A stretch of 64,000 nucleotides of DNA, taken from the NCBI GenBank assembly GCA_022041995.1, contig CP074381.1, positions 1-64,000 on the forward strand. The letters are read 5' to 3'. The notes under the pieces were generated by a model. The model searched no databases, was not told where the DNA came from, and worked only from the letters and a program-made list of their open reading frames with translations. Positions 41,106-52,255 of the stretch are shown here, one piece after another (the stretch's first letter is position 1; the number at the start of each line of letters is the position of its first letter). Position numbers and translations under genes: made by a program. The DNA is from Cupriavidus necator (GTDB taxonomy: Bacteria; Pseudomonadota; Gammaproteobacteria; Burkholderiales; Burkholderiaceae).

Positions 41106-41993
41106 TTGGACCTCCACCACCTGCGCGCCTTCGTTGCCGTCGCGCGCGAGGGCAACCTGACCCGCGCCGCGCAGCGGCTGCACCTGACGCAGCCTGCAGT
41201 GAGCCTGCAGTTGAAAGCCCTGCAATCGGCGTGGCGCATCCGGCTGTTCGAGCGCACTGCTGCAGGCCTGACGCTGACCGCCGACGGCGCCGCATTGCTG
41301 CCGCTGGCCGAGCGCATCCTCGACGGCGTGGGCGACCTGCAGCACACCGTCAGCGCGATGCATCACACCGTGCGCGGCCGGCTGGCGATCGGCACCATCC
41401 TCGATCCGGAATTCACGCGGCTGGGCCCGATGCTGCGCACGCTGGTGGAACGCCATCCGCAGATCGGCACCGAGCTGCGCCACGGCATGTCAGGCTGGGT
41501 GCTGCAACAGGTACGCAGCGGCGCGCTCGACGTGGGCTTCTACCTGGGCCAGCCGCCCGACGCCGGCTTCCATGCGCTGACGCTGACGCCCTTCTCGTAC
41601 TACGTGGTGGCGCCCAAGGGCTGGAAAGAGCGCACCGCGCTGCGCTCATGGGGGCAGCTGGCAACGCTGCCGTGGATCTGGACGCCGCCGGAATCGGCGC
41701 ACAACCGCCTCTTGTCCGCGCGCTTTGCCCAGGCCGGCGTCGATCCGGCCGGCGTGCCCAAGGTGGCGCATGTCGACCAGGAGGCGTCGATGCTGGACCT
41801 GGTGCGCTCCGGCGTGGGGCTGTCGCTGGTGCGCGACGCGATCGCGCTGCGCGAATCGCATGCGCACGGGCTGGTGATCGTGGAAGGGGTCTCGGTGCAG
41901 ACGGAGCTGACGCTGGTATGCCTGGCCACGCGCCGCGACGACCCGGTCGTCGCGGCAGCGTTCGGCGTGGCCGAGTCGGTGTTCCGGACCTAG
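41106..41993 (+). CDS. hpdR: LysR-family regulator divergent from mmsA-hpdH
   Basis: A 295-residue LysR regulator. The helix-turn-helix part is [20 protein letters not shown] with [15 protein letters not shown]; the effector domain follows from about residue 90. The frame begins with TTG at 41106 (read as Met-Asp-Leu-His-His-Leu), the position where LysR proteins start. It is divergent from mmsA-hpdH, as in known 3-hydroxypropionate-inducible systems where the regulator is called HpdR. The name is given by context, not by unique residues. Confidence 0.72.
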   Translation: MDLHHLRAFVAVAREGNLTRAAQRLHLTQPAVSLQLKALQSAWRIRLFERTAAGLTLTADGAALLPLAERILDGVGDLQHTVSAMHHTVRGRLAIGTILDPEFTRLGPMLRTLVERHPQIGTELRHGMSGWVLQQVRSGALDVGFYLGQPPDAGFHALTLTPFSYYVVAPKGWKERTALRSWGQLATLPWIWTPPESAHNRLLSARFAQAGVDPAGVPKVAHVDQEASMLDLVRSGVGLSLVRDAIALRESHAHGLVIVEGVSVQTELTLVCLATRRDDPVVAAAFGVAESVFRT

Positions 41994-42003
41994 CCCAACG
42001 TCC

Positions 42004-42924
42004 CTACTGCTGCAGGTGACGCTGCAGCCAGCCGGTCAGCGCCGCGAACACTTCGCCGCGCAGTGGCTGGGCTTCATTGAAGATCTCGTGGTAGCCATGC
42101 TCGAACCAGACCGCTTCGCGCAACTCCGGCGGCGCTTTGTCGAAGAAGCTGCGGCTGCCGGCGGGGTCCACCACGCGGTCGGCGCCGCCGACCAGCATCA
42201 GCGTGGGCGCCTCCAGCAGCGCGGCATCGGCCTGAGCCTGCGCCATGCCGCGGATAAAGCTCTCCAGTACGCTGGCGGTGATGGTGGTTTGCACCAGCGG
42301 GTCTGAGCGGTAGGCTGCCACCACGGCGGGATCGTGCGACAAGAGCCGCGCATCGATCGGATTGGGCACGCGCAGCCGCGGCGCCAGCAGCAGCACGCGA
42401 TGCAGCGCCAGCATCGGGCCTGACAGCCTCAGCGCCAGCGCGGGCGAGGACAGCACCAGCGCGCGCACCGGGCGCACGCGCGCGGTGGCAAAGCGCGCCG
42501 CGATCAGCCCGCCCATGCTGTGGCCCAGCAGGATCGGCAACTCGTTCCAGCCAGGCACCGCGGCATCGTAGATCTCGGCGAGGTCGTCCAGGTAGGCATC
42601 CGGATGGTCCGCCACCATGCGCGCGCCGCCGCTGGCGCCATGGCCGCGCAGGTCGTGCGCACGCACGCGCAGGCCCAGCCCGCACAGCACATCGGCCACA
42701 TGCTGGTAGCGCCCGGCATGCTCCGCAAGCCCATGCACCAGCAGCACCGAGCCGAGCGGCTCGGCAAAGCGCGCCGGATCGGGCTGCCAGGTGCGCAGCA
42801 GCAGTTCGGTGCCGTCGCGCATGCGCTGGCGGCTCTGCACCGGCGCGTGCGTGCCGGCGGGGGTATCGGCAGGAATGCCGGCAACACCGGCAATAGCAGG
42901 ATCGTCCGTCATCGGTTGTTCCAT
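42004..42924 (-). CDS. Alpha/beta hydrolase, monoacylglycerol-lipase / lysophospholipase type
   Basis: A 306-residue Hydrolase_4-type enzyme. LLVHGLAEHAGRYQHVADVL, HDLRGHGASGG and the nucleophile motif GHSMGG are the marks of the monoglyceride lipase / PldB group. The acid residue is probably in GGADRVVDPAGS and the base His in EHGYHEIFNE. There is no clear signal peptide. I chose the ATG at 42924 for its GGAGGAG; the ATG at 42912 is also possible. Its stop lies 11 bp from that of the convergent LysR gene. Confidence 0.85.
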   Translation of the reverse strand: MEQPMTDDPAIAGVAGIPADTPAGTHAPVQSRQRMRDGTELLLRTWQPDPARFAEPLGSVLLVHGLAEHAGRYQHVADVLCGLGLRVRAHDLRGHGASGGARMVADHPDAYLDDLAEIYDAAVPGWNELPILLGHSMGGLIAARFATARVRPVRALVLSSPALALRLSGPMLALHRVLLLAPRLRVPNPIDARLLSHDPAVVAAYRSDPLVQTTITASVLESFIRGMAQAQADAALLEAPTLMLVGGADRVVDPAGSRSFFDKAPPELREAVWFEHGYHEIFNEAQPLRGEVFAALTGWLQRHLQQ

Positions 42925-43049
42925 TCGCGCAAGTCTCCTCCCGGCACGGACCGCCAGCAAAGCGCTGGCGCCGGCTGTCGTTATTCTTTGTGGTGCTGCC
43001 TGCTGCCTGCCTAGCCTAGCCTAACCTTGCCTTGCACTGCCTGTCCCGC

Positions 43050-43484
43050 TCAACTGTGGCAGGCAAGCCTGCCCTGCGCTTGCGGCTGCGTTTCCGGCTG
43101 CGCCATATCGGCCAGGATCGGGCAATCCGGCCGGTCGTCGCCGCTGCAATGCTGCGCCAGCTCGCGCAGCGTGTCGCGCATTGCGGCCAGTTCGGCGATG
43201 CGCAGCTCCAGGTCGGCCACATGCCGCAGCGTCAGCGCCTTGACGTCGGCGCTGGCGCGGCCGCGGTCATGCCAAAGCGACAGCAGGTTGCGGATCTCGT
43301 CGAGCGAGAATCCCAGATTACGGGCGCGCCGCACGAAGCGCAAGGTATGCACCGCGCGTTCGTCATAGCGGCGGTAGCCGCCCTCGGTACGCGGCGGTGC
43401 CGCCACCAGCCCGATCGATTCATAGTGCCGGATCATCTTGGCCGACACGCCCGACGCCTGCGCCGCTTCGCCGATATTCATCAC
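43050..43484 (-). CDS. cueR: Copper-responsive MerR-family regulator CueR
   Basis: A 144-residue MerR-type activator. The DNA-binding part is [20 protein letters not shown], and the metal loop is [11 protein letters not shown]. If the second of the two adjacent Met codons is used, these cysteines are Cys112 and Cys120, the same numbers as the copper ligands of Escherichia coli CueR. The start overlaps the copA stop (ATGATG), so cueR is translated with copA and its level rises with copper. Two CueR-type promoters lie in the copA-copZ gap. Confidence 0.93.
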   Translation of the reverse strand: MMNIGEAAQASGVSAKMIRHYESIGLVAAPPRTEGGYRRYDERAVHTLRFVRRARNLGFSLDEIRNLLSLWHDRGRASADVKALTLRHVADLELRIAELAAMRDTLRELAQHCSGDDRPDCPILADMAQPETQPQAQGRLACHS

Positions 43485-45967
43485 TCGCCTCCCTGTGCCG
43501 TGGCGGCCCCGGCTTGCGGACGCCAGCGTCGCAGCAGCAGCGCATTGCTGACCACGCTGACACTGGAGAACGCCATCGCCGCACCCGCCACCACCGGATT
43601 CAGCAACCCGGCCGCGGCCAGCGGAATGCCCACCACGTTGTAGAAAAAAGCCCAGAACAGGTTCTGCCGGATCTTGCGCACGGTGCGGTGCGAGATCGCC
43701 AGTGCATCGGCCACCAGCGCCGGGTCGCCGCGCATCAGCGTAATGCCGGCGGCGTGCATGGCAACGTCGGTGCCGGTCGACATGGCAATGCCCACGTCCG
43801 CCGCGGCCAGTGCCGGCGCATCGTTGATGCCGTCGCCCACCATCGCCACCACCGCGCCGCCCTGCCCCAGCGCCTGCACCCGGGCGGCCTTGTCTTCGGG
43901 CAGCACCTCAGCCTGCACGTCGTCCAGCCCCAGCGCCTGCGCCACGCGCGCCGCCGCGCCGGCATTGTCGCCGGTCAGCATTACGGTGCGCACGCCGGCC
44001 GCGCGCAGCCGTGCGATCGCCGCGGGCGCGCCCGGCTTGATGGCATCGCCAAACGCGACCAGCCCGGCCACGCGCGGCGGCGTGGTTTCGACCAGCCACG
44101 ACACGGTGCGGCCGTCTGCGCGCAACTGATCCGCCAGCGTTGCCAGCGTGCCTGCCTCTGCGCCCAGCGCTTCACGCAGGCGCTCGCTGCCCAGCTGCAG
44201 CGCGTGGCCGTCCACCACGCCGGCAATGCCGCGGCCCGGCAGGGCCTGCACCTCGGTGGCCTGTGGCACGGCCATGCCGCGCGCCTGCGCCGCGGCCAGC
44301 ACCGCGCGGGCCAGCGGATGCTCGCTGCCGGCCTGCAGCGCGGCCAGCCGCACCAGCAGCGCGCCAGCATCGGCATCGGCGGGATCGGCCGCATGCAGCG
44401 CCACCACTTCCGGCTTGCCGACCGTGAGCGTGCCGGTCTTGTCGAATGCCACCACGCTGACGCGGTGTGCCACCTCCAGCGCCTCGGCGTCCTTGATCAG
44501 GATGCCGGCGCGCGCGCCGGCGCCGGTGCCGGCCATGATCGCCGTGGGCGTGGCCAGGCCCAGCGCGCACGGGCAGGCGATCACCAGCACCGCCACGGCA
44601 TTGAGCAATGCGGTTTCCCAGTCGCCGGCAAAGAGGCCCCAGCCCAGCACCGTCACCAGCGCAATGCCCAGCACCACCGGCACGAACACCGCGCTGACCT
44701 GGTCGACCATGCGCTGGATCGGCGCCTTGGCCGCTTGTGCGTGCTCGACCATGCGGATGATGCGTGCCAGCACGGTCTCGGCGCCCACCGCCTCGGTGCG
44801 CGCCACCAGCAGCCCTTCGAAATTGATGGCGCCGCCGGTGATGCGGTCGCCGGGCTTCTTCGGTACCGGCACGCTTTCACCGGTCAGCATCGATTCGTCC
44901 GCGTGGCTGCTGCCTTCGATCACCTCGGCGTCCACCGGAATGCGCTCGCCGGGCCGAACCACCACATCATCGCCCACGCGCACCGCCGCCAGCGGCACGC
45001 TCTGCTCCACGCCGCCGCGGCGCACGCGGGCGGTATCGGGACGCAGCGCCGCGAGCGCGCGGATGGCATCGGCGGTCTGGCGCTTGGCGCGGGTCTCCAG
45101 CCACTTGCCCAGGCGCACCAGCGTGATCACCACCGCCGCGCTTTCAAAGTAGAGGTGGGGCATGGCGTCGGCCGGCGTGCGCCACATCAGCCACAGCGAC
45201 AGCCCATAGGCCGCCGTCGTGCCCAGCGCCACCAGCAGGTCCATATTGCCCGCGCCGGCGCGCACCGCCTTCCAGCCAGCCTTGTAGAAGCGCCAGCCGA
45301 ACACAAACTGCACCGGCGTGGCCAGCAGCCACTGCACCCATGCCGGCAGCATCCAGTGCACGCCGAGCCATTCCAGCACCATCGGCGCCACCAGCGGCAG
45401 CGACAGCGCTGCCGAGATCGCCACCGGCCAGGGGCCGTCCCAGAAGGCAGTGCCCTGCCCCGCCTGCGGCGCCTGCGATGCGGCATCCGCCACCGGCGTC
45501 GCGCCATAGCCGGCGCGCGCGACCGCGGCCACCAGCGCCGCGCTCTCCGCCGCGCCGCGCAGCAGCGTGACGCTGGCGCGCTCGGTCGCCAGGTTGACCT
45601 GCGCGTCCATCACGCCCGGTACGGCGCGCAGCGCCTTTTCGACCCGGGCCACGCATGAGGCACAGGTCATGTCGGCAATATTCAGTTCGATGGTGTCCTG
45701 CGGCACCGTGTAGCCGGCATCGGCCACGGCACGGGCGACGGCCGGCAGCACCGCGCCCGAATTGGCGCGCAGCGTTGCGGCTTCAGTCGCCAGGTTGACG
45801 GCCACGTCGCGCACGCCCGGCACACGCGCCAATGCGTTCTCCACGCGGCGCACGCACGAGGCGCAGGTCATGCCGTCGACCGGCAGGCGCCATTCGGGCA
45901 TTTCGTCGCCCAGCCGGTTAGCCGGCCGGACAGGTGGTGAAGCGAGCACAGCGCTGGAATCTGGCAT
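43481..45967 (-). CDS. copA: Copper(I)-exporting P1B-type ATPase CopA
   Basis: An 828-residue inner-membrane pump that expels Cu(I) from the cytosol. Two N-terminal metal-binding domains each carry TCASC (Cys35/Cys38 and about Cys105/Cys108). Then come the membrane helices, TGESVPV, the ion path CPC in [10 protein letters not shown], the phosphorylation site [15 protein letters not shown] with the conserved HP, and [10 protein letters not shown]. All parts needed for activity are present. The operon is copA-cueR; the divergent copZ encodes a likely chaperone. Confidence 0.96.
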   Translation of the reverse strand: MPDSSAVLASPPVRPANRLGDEMPEWRLPVDGMTCASCVRRVENALARVPGVRDVAVNLATEAATLRANSGAVLPAVARAVADAGYTVPQDTIELNIADMTCASCVARVEKALRAVPGVMDAQVNLATERASVTLLRGAAESAALVAAVARAGYGATPVADAASQAPQAGQGTAFWDGPWPVAISAALSLPLVAPMVLEWLGVHWMLPAWVQWLLATPVQFVFGWRFYKAGWKAVRAGAGNMDLLVALGTTAAYGLSLWLMWRTPADAMPHLYFESAAVVITLVRLGKWLETRAKRQTADAIRALAALRPDTARVRRGGVEQSVPLAAVRVGDDVVVRPGERIPVDAEVIEGSSHADESMLTGESVPVPKKPGDRITGGAINFEGLLVARTEAVGAETVLARIIRMVEHAQAAKAPIQRMVDQVSAVFVPVVLGIALVTVLGWGLFAGDWETALLNAVAVLVIACPCALGLATPTAIMAGTGAGARAGILIKDAEALEVAHRVSVVAFDKTGTLTVGKPEVVALHAADPADADAGALLVRLAALQAGSEHPLARAVLAAAQARGMAVPQATEVQALPGRGIAGVVDGHALQLGSERLREALGAEAGTLATLADQLRADGRTVSWLVETTPPRVAGLVAFGDAIKPGAPAAIARLRAAGVRTVMLTGDNAGAAARVAQALGLDDVQAEVLPEDKAARVQALGQGGAVVAMVGDGINDAPALAAADVGIAMSTGTDVAMHAAGITLMRGDPALVADALAISHRTVRKIRQNLFWAFFYNVVGIPLAAAGLLNPVVAGAAMAFSSVSVVSNALLLRRWRPQAGAATAQGGE

Positions 45968-45999
45968 GGTTCTGAGTCATCCACAGTATCGATGTCAGC

Positions 46000-46030
46000 A
46001 TCATGGACCTTACCATCATTGGAAGGTCAA
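46000..46030 (-). promoter_or_regulatory. CueR-type promoter of copA with 19-bp spacer
   Basis: Read on the minus strand, TTGACC (46025-46030) and CATGAT (46000-46005) are 19 bases apart. The spacer holds the palindrome ACCTTCC-N7-GTAAGGT. The long spacer is the rule for MerR-family activated promoters. Confidence 0.85.
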
Positions 46031-46079
46031 GACCGAAGGCACAGGCAGTTGTCGCCACCTCGGAAAGAACAAATTTCCC

Positions 46080-46110
46080 TTGCGCTTCCCATCATGGGAA
46101 GGTTCAAACT
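46080..46110 (+). promoter_or_regulatory. CueR-type promoter of copZ with 19-bp spacer
   Basis: TTGCGC (46080-46085) and CAAACT (46105-46110) are 19 bases apart around CTTCCCATCATGGGAAG, a nearly perfect palindrome like that of the copA promoter. Confidence 0.82.
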
Positions 46111-46160
46111 ACGATTGTCGCGGCCCCCTGCCGCCTGTTTCCGTCCAGGAGATTCCCACC

Positions 46161-46361
46161 ATGATCCAGTTCCACGTCGAAGGCATGTCGTGCAACCACT
46201 GCGTAGGCGCCATCACGCGCGCGGTCCAAGCGGTCGACCCGGCGGCGCGCATCAGTGCCGACGTATCCACCCAGGCCGTGCGCGTGGAAAGCGGCGCCGA
46301 CACGCAGGCACTGCGCCATGCCATCGAGGAGGCCGGCTATCCGGTCAAGTCCATGGCGTGA
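46161..46361 (+). CDS. copZ: Small copper chaperone, CopZ-like
   Basis: A 66-residue heavy-metal-associated domain. The metal site GMSCNHC has Cys11 and Cys14; the ferredoxin-like fold ends HAIEEAGYPVKSMA. It would carry Cu(I) to CopA. The ATG at 46161 has AGGAGATT upstream and lies 51 bp from the CueR-type promoter. It ends just before a terminator shared with the convergent ompW gene. Confidence 0.88.
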   Translation: MIQFHVEGMSCNHCVGAITRAVQAVDPAARISADVSTQAVRVESGADTQALRHAIEEAGYPVKSMA

Positions 46362-46383
46362 TCGGCAAGGATCGCCCAAAGAT

Positions 46384-46406
46384 AAAGGGCGCCTCGGCGC
46401 CCTTTT
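46384..46406. terminator. Bidirectional terminator between copZ and ompW
   Basis: AAAGGGCGCC-TC-GGCGCCCTTTT is symmetrical and serves the two convergent genes. Confidence 0.85.
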
Positions 46407-46425
46407 CACTGTCCGTGTGCCGCGC

Positions 46426-47148
46426 TCAGAAGCGGTAGCCCACGCTCAGGAAGGTCACCACCGGATCGATCTTGATCTTGGTGTGCGACACGATCGTCAC
46501 CGGGCCAGCCTGCGTGGTGAAGGTCGCGCGGGTCGACAGCGGCAGGTACGACACCGACAGGCCGACAAACCAGTTGTCGTTGATCGCGTAGGTGGCGCCG
46601 ATGTTAAACACCGGGTTCCACGACGGCTTGGCGCTGGCGGTCATGTGCGCGCCCGGCACGAATTCGCGGTTGACGAAGTTCTGGTTGGTGATGGTTTCGT
46701 CAGTGAACCAGGTGTAGTTCACGCCGAGGCCGACGTAGGGTCGGAACTTGGTCTTGGCGTCAAAGAAGTGGTACTTGACCAGCAGCGCCGGGCTCCACTG
46801 CCTGACCGAACCCAGCTTGCCGTATTGGGCGAAGTTGCCGGTGCCCTTGACGTCGTGCTTGGGCGGGATGCCGGCGACCAGTTCGCCGGAGATGTTGTCG
46901 GTGAAGTAATGGCTGAACGCCAGGCCGACCGTGTCGGCAGTTTCGATGTCGGCGCCGGTATTGGGCTTGGTCAGGCCGACCGGGCGGCCATTGATGCTGT
47001 CGACGGTCAGCGGATCGGCGGAACTGTTCGGCATCACGCGGAACCAGCCCAGGCTGACGATATTGCTGCCTGCCGACTGCGCGTGTGCGGCTCCTGCCAG
47101 CGCCATGACAGCACCGGCCGCCAGCATCTTCTTATAGGTCGATTTCAT
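46426..47148 (-). CDS. ompW: Outer-membrane protein OmpW family
   Basis: A 240-residue eight-stranded beta-barrel protein. The signal peptide MKSTYKKMLAAGAVMALAGA ends in AHA. Alternating strands follow, such as SPALLVKYHFFDAKTKFRPY, VGLGVNYTWFTDETI and INDNWFVGLSVSYLPL, with the C-terminal FLSVGYRF typical for BAM recognition. OmpW proteins form a narrow hydrophobic channel; the natural cargo is uncertain. Confidence 0.92.
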   Translation of the reverse strand: MKSTYKKMLAAGAVMALAGAAHAQSAGSNIVSLGWFRVMPNSSADPLTVDSINGRPVGLTKPNTGADIETADTVGLAFSHYFTDNISGELVAGIPPKHDVKGTGNFAQYGKLGSVRQWSPALLVKYHFFDAKTKFRPYVGLGVNYTWFTDETITNQNFVNREFVPGAHMTASAKPSWNPVFNIGATYAINDNWFVGLSVSYLPLSTRATFTTQAGPVTIVSHTKIKIDPVVTFLSVGYRF

Positions 47149-47417
47149 AATCCTCTTACTCCTCTTTCGGTTACTGCCGCGTGCATTATCCGACTAGCCC
47201 GTGCGCGACTGTTTCACCGATGACACTGATTCGTAGAGGACGCCCCCTAAAGGGAGGGTTAACCACTAAAAACCAGGGCAGGAGTGGCCTCCAGGGGCCT
47301 CCACCGAGGCATCCGCGCAACGGTTTATGCCGCGCGCAGGAAAAAACCCTGAACAAGACGAGGTTTTATGGGTCAGACGCGCAACAGAGAGCGCGCGCCT
47401 GCCCCATGCAAGTGCAC

Positions 47418-49406
47418 TCAGGGCGTCACGATGCCGAAGTTCGGCTCGGACTTGTCCATCAGCGCCGTCCATGCCGCCAGCGCCTGCGGGTCGCCGTCCA
47501 CACGGGCGCGGCCGGCCTGGGTCTCGGCCTGCAGCGTGGTCTGGCCTGCCAGCACGCCCATCAGCACGGCGCGCGGCATGGCCAGCGTGGCCTGCGGCGA
47601 CGCGTGCTGCGCATCGGCCTTGTAGCGGAACACGCCGTTTTCCACCGTCAGCGCAAAGCGCTTGCCGGTGTCCGGCTGTACCCAGTTCAGCGCCAGCGTC
47701 TTGCCCGCGGCGCGGTCGCCGTTAAGGCTGATCGCCAGGTAGTCCAGGAACATGGTGTCGGTCATGGCGCGCAGCACGTCCGGGCTGCCGGCGCGGCGGC
47801 CGGCCTTGGGCGGGCCGCCGCGCAGTTCGGCGGCACCGGTCAGGTAGGCATTGCGCCAGGTCGAGGATTCGGCCTGGTAGCCGAGCTGCTCCAGTGCGTC
47901 GGCTTCCAGCTGGCGGGCAGCCTGGTTGGACGGATCGGCAAAGACCACGTGCTTGACCACCTCGGCCACCCAGCGATATTCGCCCCGCGCGTACGCCGCG
48001 CGCGCCTGCTCCAGCACGCGCGCCGCGCCGCCCATGAACTCGACGTAGCGCTTGCCCGCTTCTTCCGGCGGCAGCGGGTTCAGGTTGGCAGGGTTGGCGT
48101 CATACCAGCCGAGGTAGCGCTGGTATACCGCCTTGGCGTTGTGGCTGACGGTGCCGTAGTAGTCGCGCAGATGCCATTCGGCGGCCAGCGACGGCGGCAG
48201 CTTCACGCGCTCGGCGATCTCGGCCGGCACGTAGCCCATGTTGGCCAGCCGCAGCGACTGGTCATGGATGTACTTGTAGCCGTCGCGCTGCTTGCCCAGG
48301 TAGGTGACGATGTCCTGGCGGCCCCACGTAGGCCAGTGATGCTGGGCGAACAGGACGTCGGTGCGGCCGCCGAAGCGGTCGATGGTCTCGTCCAGCGCGC
48401 GCCACCACTGGTTAGCGTCGCGCACCTGGGCGCCGCGGATGGTGTACAGGTTGTGCAGGTTGTGGGTGGCGTCCTCGGCGGCGCACAGCGCCTTCCACTG
48501 CGGGAAGTACATCAGCATCTCGGCCGGGGCCTCGGTGCCCGGCGCCATCAGGAATTCGATCTGCACGCCGTCGATGGTGCGGGTTTCGCCGGTCTTGTGG
48601 ATCAGGTCCGTCGGCGGGATCAGCGTCACGCTGCCGTGCGCCACCCCCTTGCCCAGCCCCGCATCCACCTGCCCGGTGGCCGAGCGCGGCAGGTTGAAGC
48701 CATACATGTACTGCGCGCGGCGGCTCATGGCGTTGCCGGCAAAGACGTTCTCGCTGACCGCCTCTTCCATGAAGCCTTCCGGGGCCAGCACCTTGACCCG
48801 TCCGGCCTTGACGTCGTCTTCGCTGATGACGCCCTTGACTCCGCCAAAGTGGTCGCCATGGCTGTGCGTATAGATCACCGCGACCACGGGCTTCCTGGGC
48901 CGGTGCCTGAAGTACAGGTCGAGGCCGGCGCGCGAGGTCTCCATCGCCGTCAGCGGGTCGATCACGATCAGGCCGGTATCGCCCTCGATGATCGTCATGT
49001 TGGCGATATCGAAGCCACGGACCTGGTAGATCCGATCCGTCACCTGGAACAGCCCGTTGTGCATGTTCAGCTGCGCCTGGCGCCACAGGCTGGGGTTCAC
49101 GGTGGCCGGCGCCTTGTCTTGCTTGAGGAAGCCGTAGGGGTCCAGCGCCCACACCACGTTGCCCTTGGCGTCGCGGATCTCGGTGTTGTCCAGCGTGCCG
49201 ATAAAGCCACGGCGTGCCGCCTCGAAGTCGCGCCGGTCCTGGAACGGCAGTTGTTGCAGCACGGCCGCATTGGCACGGGCGGTGGCATCGGTGGCGGGAT
49301 TGCCCGCGGTGGCCGGGGCAGATGCGGCGCCGGCGCTGCCGGCTAGGCCGATGGCGGCTGCAGCCAGCGCGGCGGCGGCTGTGGCAATGGCAGTCGGGTA
49401 CGACAT
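47418..49406 (-). CDS. Alkyl sulfatase, SdsA-like metallo-beta-lactamase-fold enzyme
   Basis: A 662-residue exported enzyme that frees sulfate from alkyl sulfates such as dodecyl sulfate. The N-terminal hydrophobic stretch is a signal peptide. The zinc motif YTHSHGDHFGG and AAEDATHNLHNLYTIRG are in the catalytic domain. A middle helical dimer domain (RGEYRWVAEVVKHVVFADPS) and a C-terminal SCP2-like domain follow, the full SdsA1 layout. It is divergent from a TetR gene with a perfect operator between them, so induction by substrate through loss of repression is likely. Confidence 0.92.
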   Translation of the reverse strand: MSYPTAIATAAAALAAAAIGLAGSAGAASAPATAGNPATDATARANAAVLQQLPFQDRRDFEAARRGFIGTLDNTEIRDAKGNVVWALDPYGFLKQDKAPATVNPSLWRQAQLNMHNGLFQVTDRIYQVRGFDIANMTIIEGDTGLIVIDPLTAMETSRAGLDLYFRHRPRKPVVAVIYTHSHGDHFGGVKGVISEDDVKAGRVKVLAPEGFMEEAVSENVFAGNAMSRRAQYMYGFNLPRSATGQVDAGLGKGVAHGSVTLIPPTDLIHKTGETRTIDGVQIEFLMAPGTEAPAEMLMYFPQWKALCAAEDATHNLHNLYTIRGAQVRDANQWWRALDETIDRFGGRTDVLFAQHHWPTWGRQDIVTYLGKQRDGYKYIHDQSLRLANMGYVPAEIAERVKLPPSLAAEWHLRDYYGTVSHNAKAVYQRYLGWYDANPANLNPLPPEEAGKRYVEFMGGAARVLEQARAAYARGEYRWVAEVVKHVVFADPSNQAARQLEADALEQLGYQAESSTWRNAYLTGAAELRGGPPKAGRRAGSPDVLRAMTDTMFLDYLAISLNGDRAAGKTLALNWVQPDTGKRFALTVENGVFRYKADAQHASPQATLAMPRAVLMGVLAGQTTLQAETQAGRARVDGDPQALAAWTALMDKSEPNFGIVTP

Positions 49407-49464
49407 CGAGGTCTCCTGGAAATCCTGGGGCGGATGTCCGCTTCCGGCCTGCAGCGCTTCTGTA

Positions 49465-49488
49465 ATTGTACTGAATGTTCAGTACAAT
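49465..49488. promoter_or_regulatory. TetR operator between the alkyl sulfatase and TetR genes
   Basis: ATTGTACTGA-ATGT-TCAGTACAAT is a perfect 10-bp inverted repeat. It lies about 60 bp upstream of the sulfatase start and contains TACAAT, a -10-like hexamer, on both strands. Confidence 0.85.
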
Positions 49489-49596
49489 ACTGGAGTTTGC
49501 TGGCAGACCCCGGCCGTTGTCAAATAGGCATCCGGTCCGACTATTCCTGGTTTTTCCTGATTTGCCGCCGGCACCACCTGTCTTCCGCCCCCGCCC

Positions 49597-50229
49597 ATGC
49601 CACCGACCCGCCCGGCCGCACAAAAGCCTCCAGCCTCCGTCACCAAGAACCGCCGCGGCCTGGAGACCCGCGAACGCGTCATTGCCGCAACGCGCGGGCT
49701 GATCAGCGCGCACGGCTACGCCGAGGTAACCCTGGACCAGATTTCCGCCGAGGCCGGCGTGGCCAAGAGCAGCCTGCTGTGGCATTTCGGCAGCAAGGAA
49801 ATGCTCCTGGCGGAGGCCGCAACCAGCCTGTTCCGGGACATCGGCGAGGGGCTGGGCGCAGAGCCGCACCGGGGCAAGACCGCGGCGCGGCGGCTGGAAA
49901 ACGCCTTCGACGGGGTGGCCGACTATTTCACGGCCAATCCGGAAGCCAAGGGCGTCGTGCTGGCCCTGCTGTTCTCAGGCAGCGTGCCGCCCAGCGTGCG
50001 CGAGGAGATCCGCCGCAGCTGGGACGCGCATATGCAGGACCTGGTCGATGCGCTGTCCGCGCCCGGGCGCCCACTGCCCGCGCCGATGGCGCGCCTGATG
50101 GTGGCCACCATCCACGGCTGCTACTGCCACTGGTATGCCAGCGACCGCAGCGAACCGATCGCCGCCTTCCTGGCGCCGGCACGCGAGCTTTTCAGCGACT
50201 GGCTGCGTGCCCGCGATGGCGCGGGGTAA
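49597..50229 (+). CDS. TetR-family transcriptional repressor
   Basis: A 210-residue TetR regulator. The helix-turn-helix is LDQISAEAGVAKSSLLWHFG near residues 46-66, after a basic tail. The C-terminal ligand domain starts near residue 80 and includes a CYCHWY patch. It is divergent from the alkyl sulfatase gene and is its likely repressor through the palindrome at 49465-49488; self-repression is also likely. Confidence 0.88.
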   Translation: MPPTRPAAQKPPASVTKNRRGLETRERVIAATRGLISAHGYAEVTLDQISAEAGVAKSSLLWHFGSKEMLLAEAATSLFRDIGEGLGAEPHRGKTAARRLENAFDGVADYFTANPEAKGVVLALLFSGSVPPSVREEIRRSWDAHMQDLVDALSAPGRPLPAPMARLMVATIHGCYCHWYASDRSEPIAAFLAPARELFSDWLRARDGAG

Positions 50230-51182
50230 TCACCCGCCGCTGGCCAGCACGCAGGCCGCCAGGTCCCACAGCGCGTAGCCCACGCTCTTGAACAGCAACG
50301 GGCTGCCAGCCCGCGCGCGGATGGCATCGGCCTGCAGGATCGCGGTCTCGAACGGCTGCACGTCGGCCCAGCCGATGCCGGCCTGCAGCAGGTCGCCGGC
50401 CTCATCCTCGATCCCGAACAGCGTATCGGCCAGCAGCCGGCCGCTATCCGCGGCCGCATGGCACAACGCCGGCGGCAGCTCGCACATGTCAGGCCGGAAC
50501 GCGCCGACCGCGGCAATGAAGTGATCGTCGCGCCAGAGGCCGCTGTCCAGGTCCGGCAGCACCGGGCTGCGGCTGGACGTGACCGTGACCACCATCGATA
50601 CACGGGGCAATACCAGCGCGACCGACTCGGCCACCTGCGCTTCCACGCCCAGCGTGCGCGCGTGCGCGGCCAGCGCCTCGGCCTTGTCGCGCGTGCGCGA
50701 ATGCAGCCACACCTTGCCCACGCCCAGCCCGGCCACGAAGGCCTCAAGGTGCGTCAGCGCCTGCACCCGGCACCGACGATCAGCAGCTCGCCATCCTTGC
50801 GCGCGGCAAAACACTGCGCCGCCAGCAACGACACGGCCGCGGTGCGCCGTCCCGTTACCGTGGGGCCGTCGAGCATGGCGATGCGCTCGCCGGTGTGCGC
50901 GTCGGCCACCACCACCTCGCCGAGGATATTAGGCAGCCCGCGCTGCGGGTTGCCGGGATGGACGGTGATGTTCTTGGTCATCACCAGGCTGCGGTTGCGC
51001 GCGGGCATCACCAGCAGCGTGCCTTCGCCACCTTGCGCATCGCCCACCGGCAGCGCAATGCGCGGCGGCGCCATGGCGGTGCCGTCGCGCAGCTCGGCCA
51101 GCATGCCGGCGATGGCTTGCGCCAGTTCGGGATAAGGCAGGCGCGCCGCCGTGCTGGCGGCATCAAGGGGGACGAGGGACAT
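50230..51182 (-). CDS. Ornithine cyclodeaminase / mu-crystallin family reductase (one-base deletion)
   Basis: A family of NAD(P)H-linked enzymes that includes ornithine cyclodeaminase and delta-1-pyrroline-2-carboxylate reductase. The N-terminal part has RIALPVGDAQGGEGTLLVMP and PRNRSL-like residues, and the dinucleotide loop is LLIVGAGVQALTHLEAF. The frame is lost inside this loop near 50765, where GGGG is reduced to GGG. Restoring one G gives 317 residues without further breaks. The sequence looks closest to the proline-related ketimine reductases, but the substrate is not certain. Confidence 0.8.
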
Positions 51183-51241
51183 GCGCTGGCTCCGGCAAGA
51201 CGTTGCGAAGCGCCATTATTGCGCATGGCCGCACGCGCGCT

Positions 51242-52255
<1,014 letters not shown>

